Shown here piece by piece: positions 5,827 through 5,832 of a stretch of DNA of 5,832 nucleotides. The translations under genes and the position numbers were made by a program. How positions within the stretch are numbered: the first letter of the stretch is position 1; every line of letters begins with the position of its first letter. This DNA is from Treponema sp. GTDB taxonomy: Bacteria; Spirochaetota; Spirochaetia; Treponematales; Breznakiellaceae. The notes below the pieces were generated by a model. The model ran no database searches. It was not told where the DNA came from and saw nothing but the letters and a program-made list of their open reading frames with translations. The stretch covers positions 1-5,832 of the forward strand of contig JAISPH010000240.1 of NCBI GenBank assembly GCA_031275035.1. The letters run 5' to 3'.

Positions 5827-5832
5827 CCGCGC

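Noticed and set aside
5756..5832. CRISPR array
   Set aside because: The 10-bp units are contiguous with no spacers of regular length, and the structure is an inverted repeat.

Overview
The window is GC-rich bacterial chromosome carrying five protein genes and no RNA gene, CRISPR array or insertion sequence. The gene set fits a spirochaete, most likely a Treponema-like relative: a predicted lipoprotein with a loose lipobox, a lipoprotein GH73 glucosaminidase, and a secreted PEGA-domain protein ending in a beta-rich, outer-membrane-like region. This assignment is an inference from protein style, not from a marker gene.

Layout. Positions 1-682 (minus) hold most of a lipoprotein with a DUF3298/RsiV-type domain; its C-terminus lies beyond the left edge. 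It is divergent from glpK (745-2250, plus), with 62 bp between them. glpK converges on a lipoprotein glucosaminidase gene (2295-2915, minus); the 44 bp between them contain a duplicated 11-mer and a short hairpin. After a 194-bp divergent intergenic region with a 17-bp perfect dyad comes radC (3110-3904, plus). After a further 119 bp comes a 547-residue protein with a signal peptide, a PEGA domain, a FlgD-type Ig-like domain and a putative barrel (4024-5667, plus). The last 165 bp hold a weak terminator and then a repeat made of three 10-bp units that forms an inverted repeat cut by the right edge.

How the genes relate. They do not form one operon: orientation changes at almost every gene and each has its own upstream region. 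Three of the five products are predicted to be exported to the envelope (DUF3298 lipoprotein, glucosaminidase, PEGA/barrel protein). GlpK is cytoplasmic glycerol catabolism, and RadC is a cytoplasmic JAMM-type protein of uncertain role.

The most notable non-coding signals are these. Four of the five genes have no convincing Shine-Dalgarno but carry a -10-like hexamer 5-6 nt before the ATG, consistent with leaderless transcripts. A 14-mer recurs downstream of both radC and the PEGA gene. The right-edge decamer repeat looks like a dispersed intergenic repeat. I saw no convincing novel multi-gene system; the PEGA/Ig/barrel protein is the least characterised gene here.
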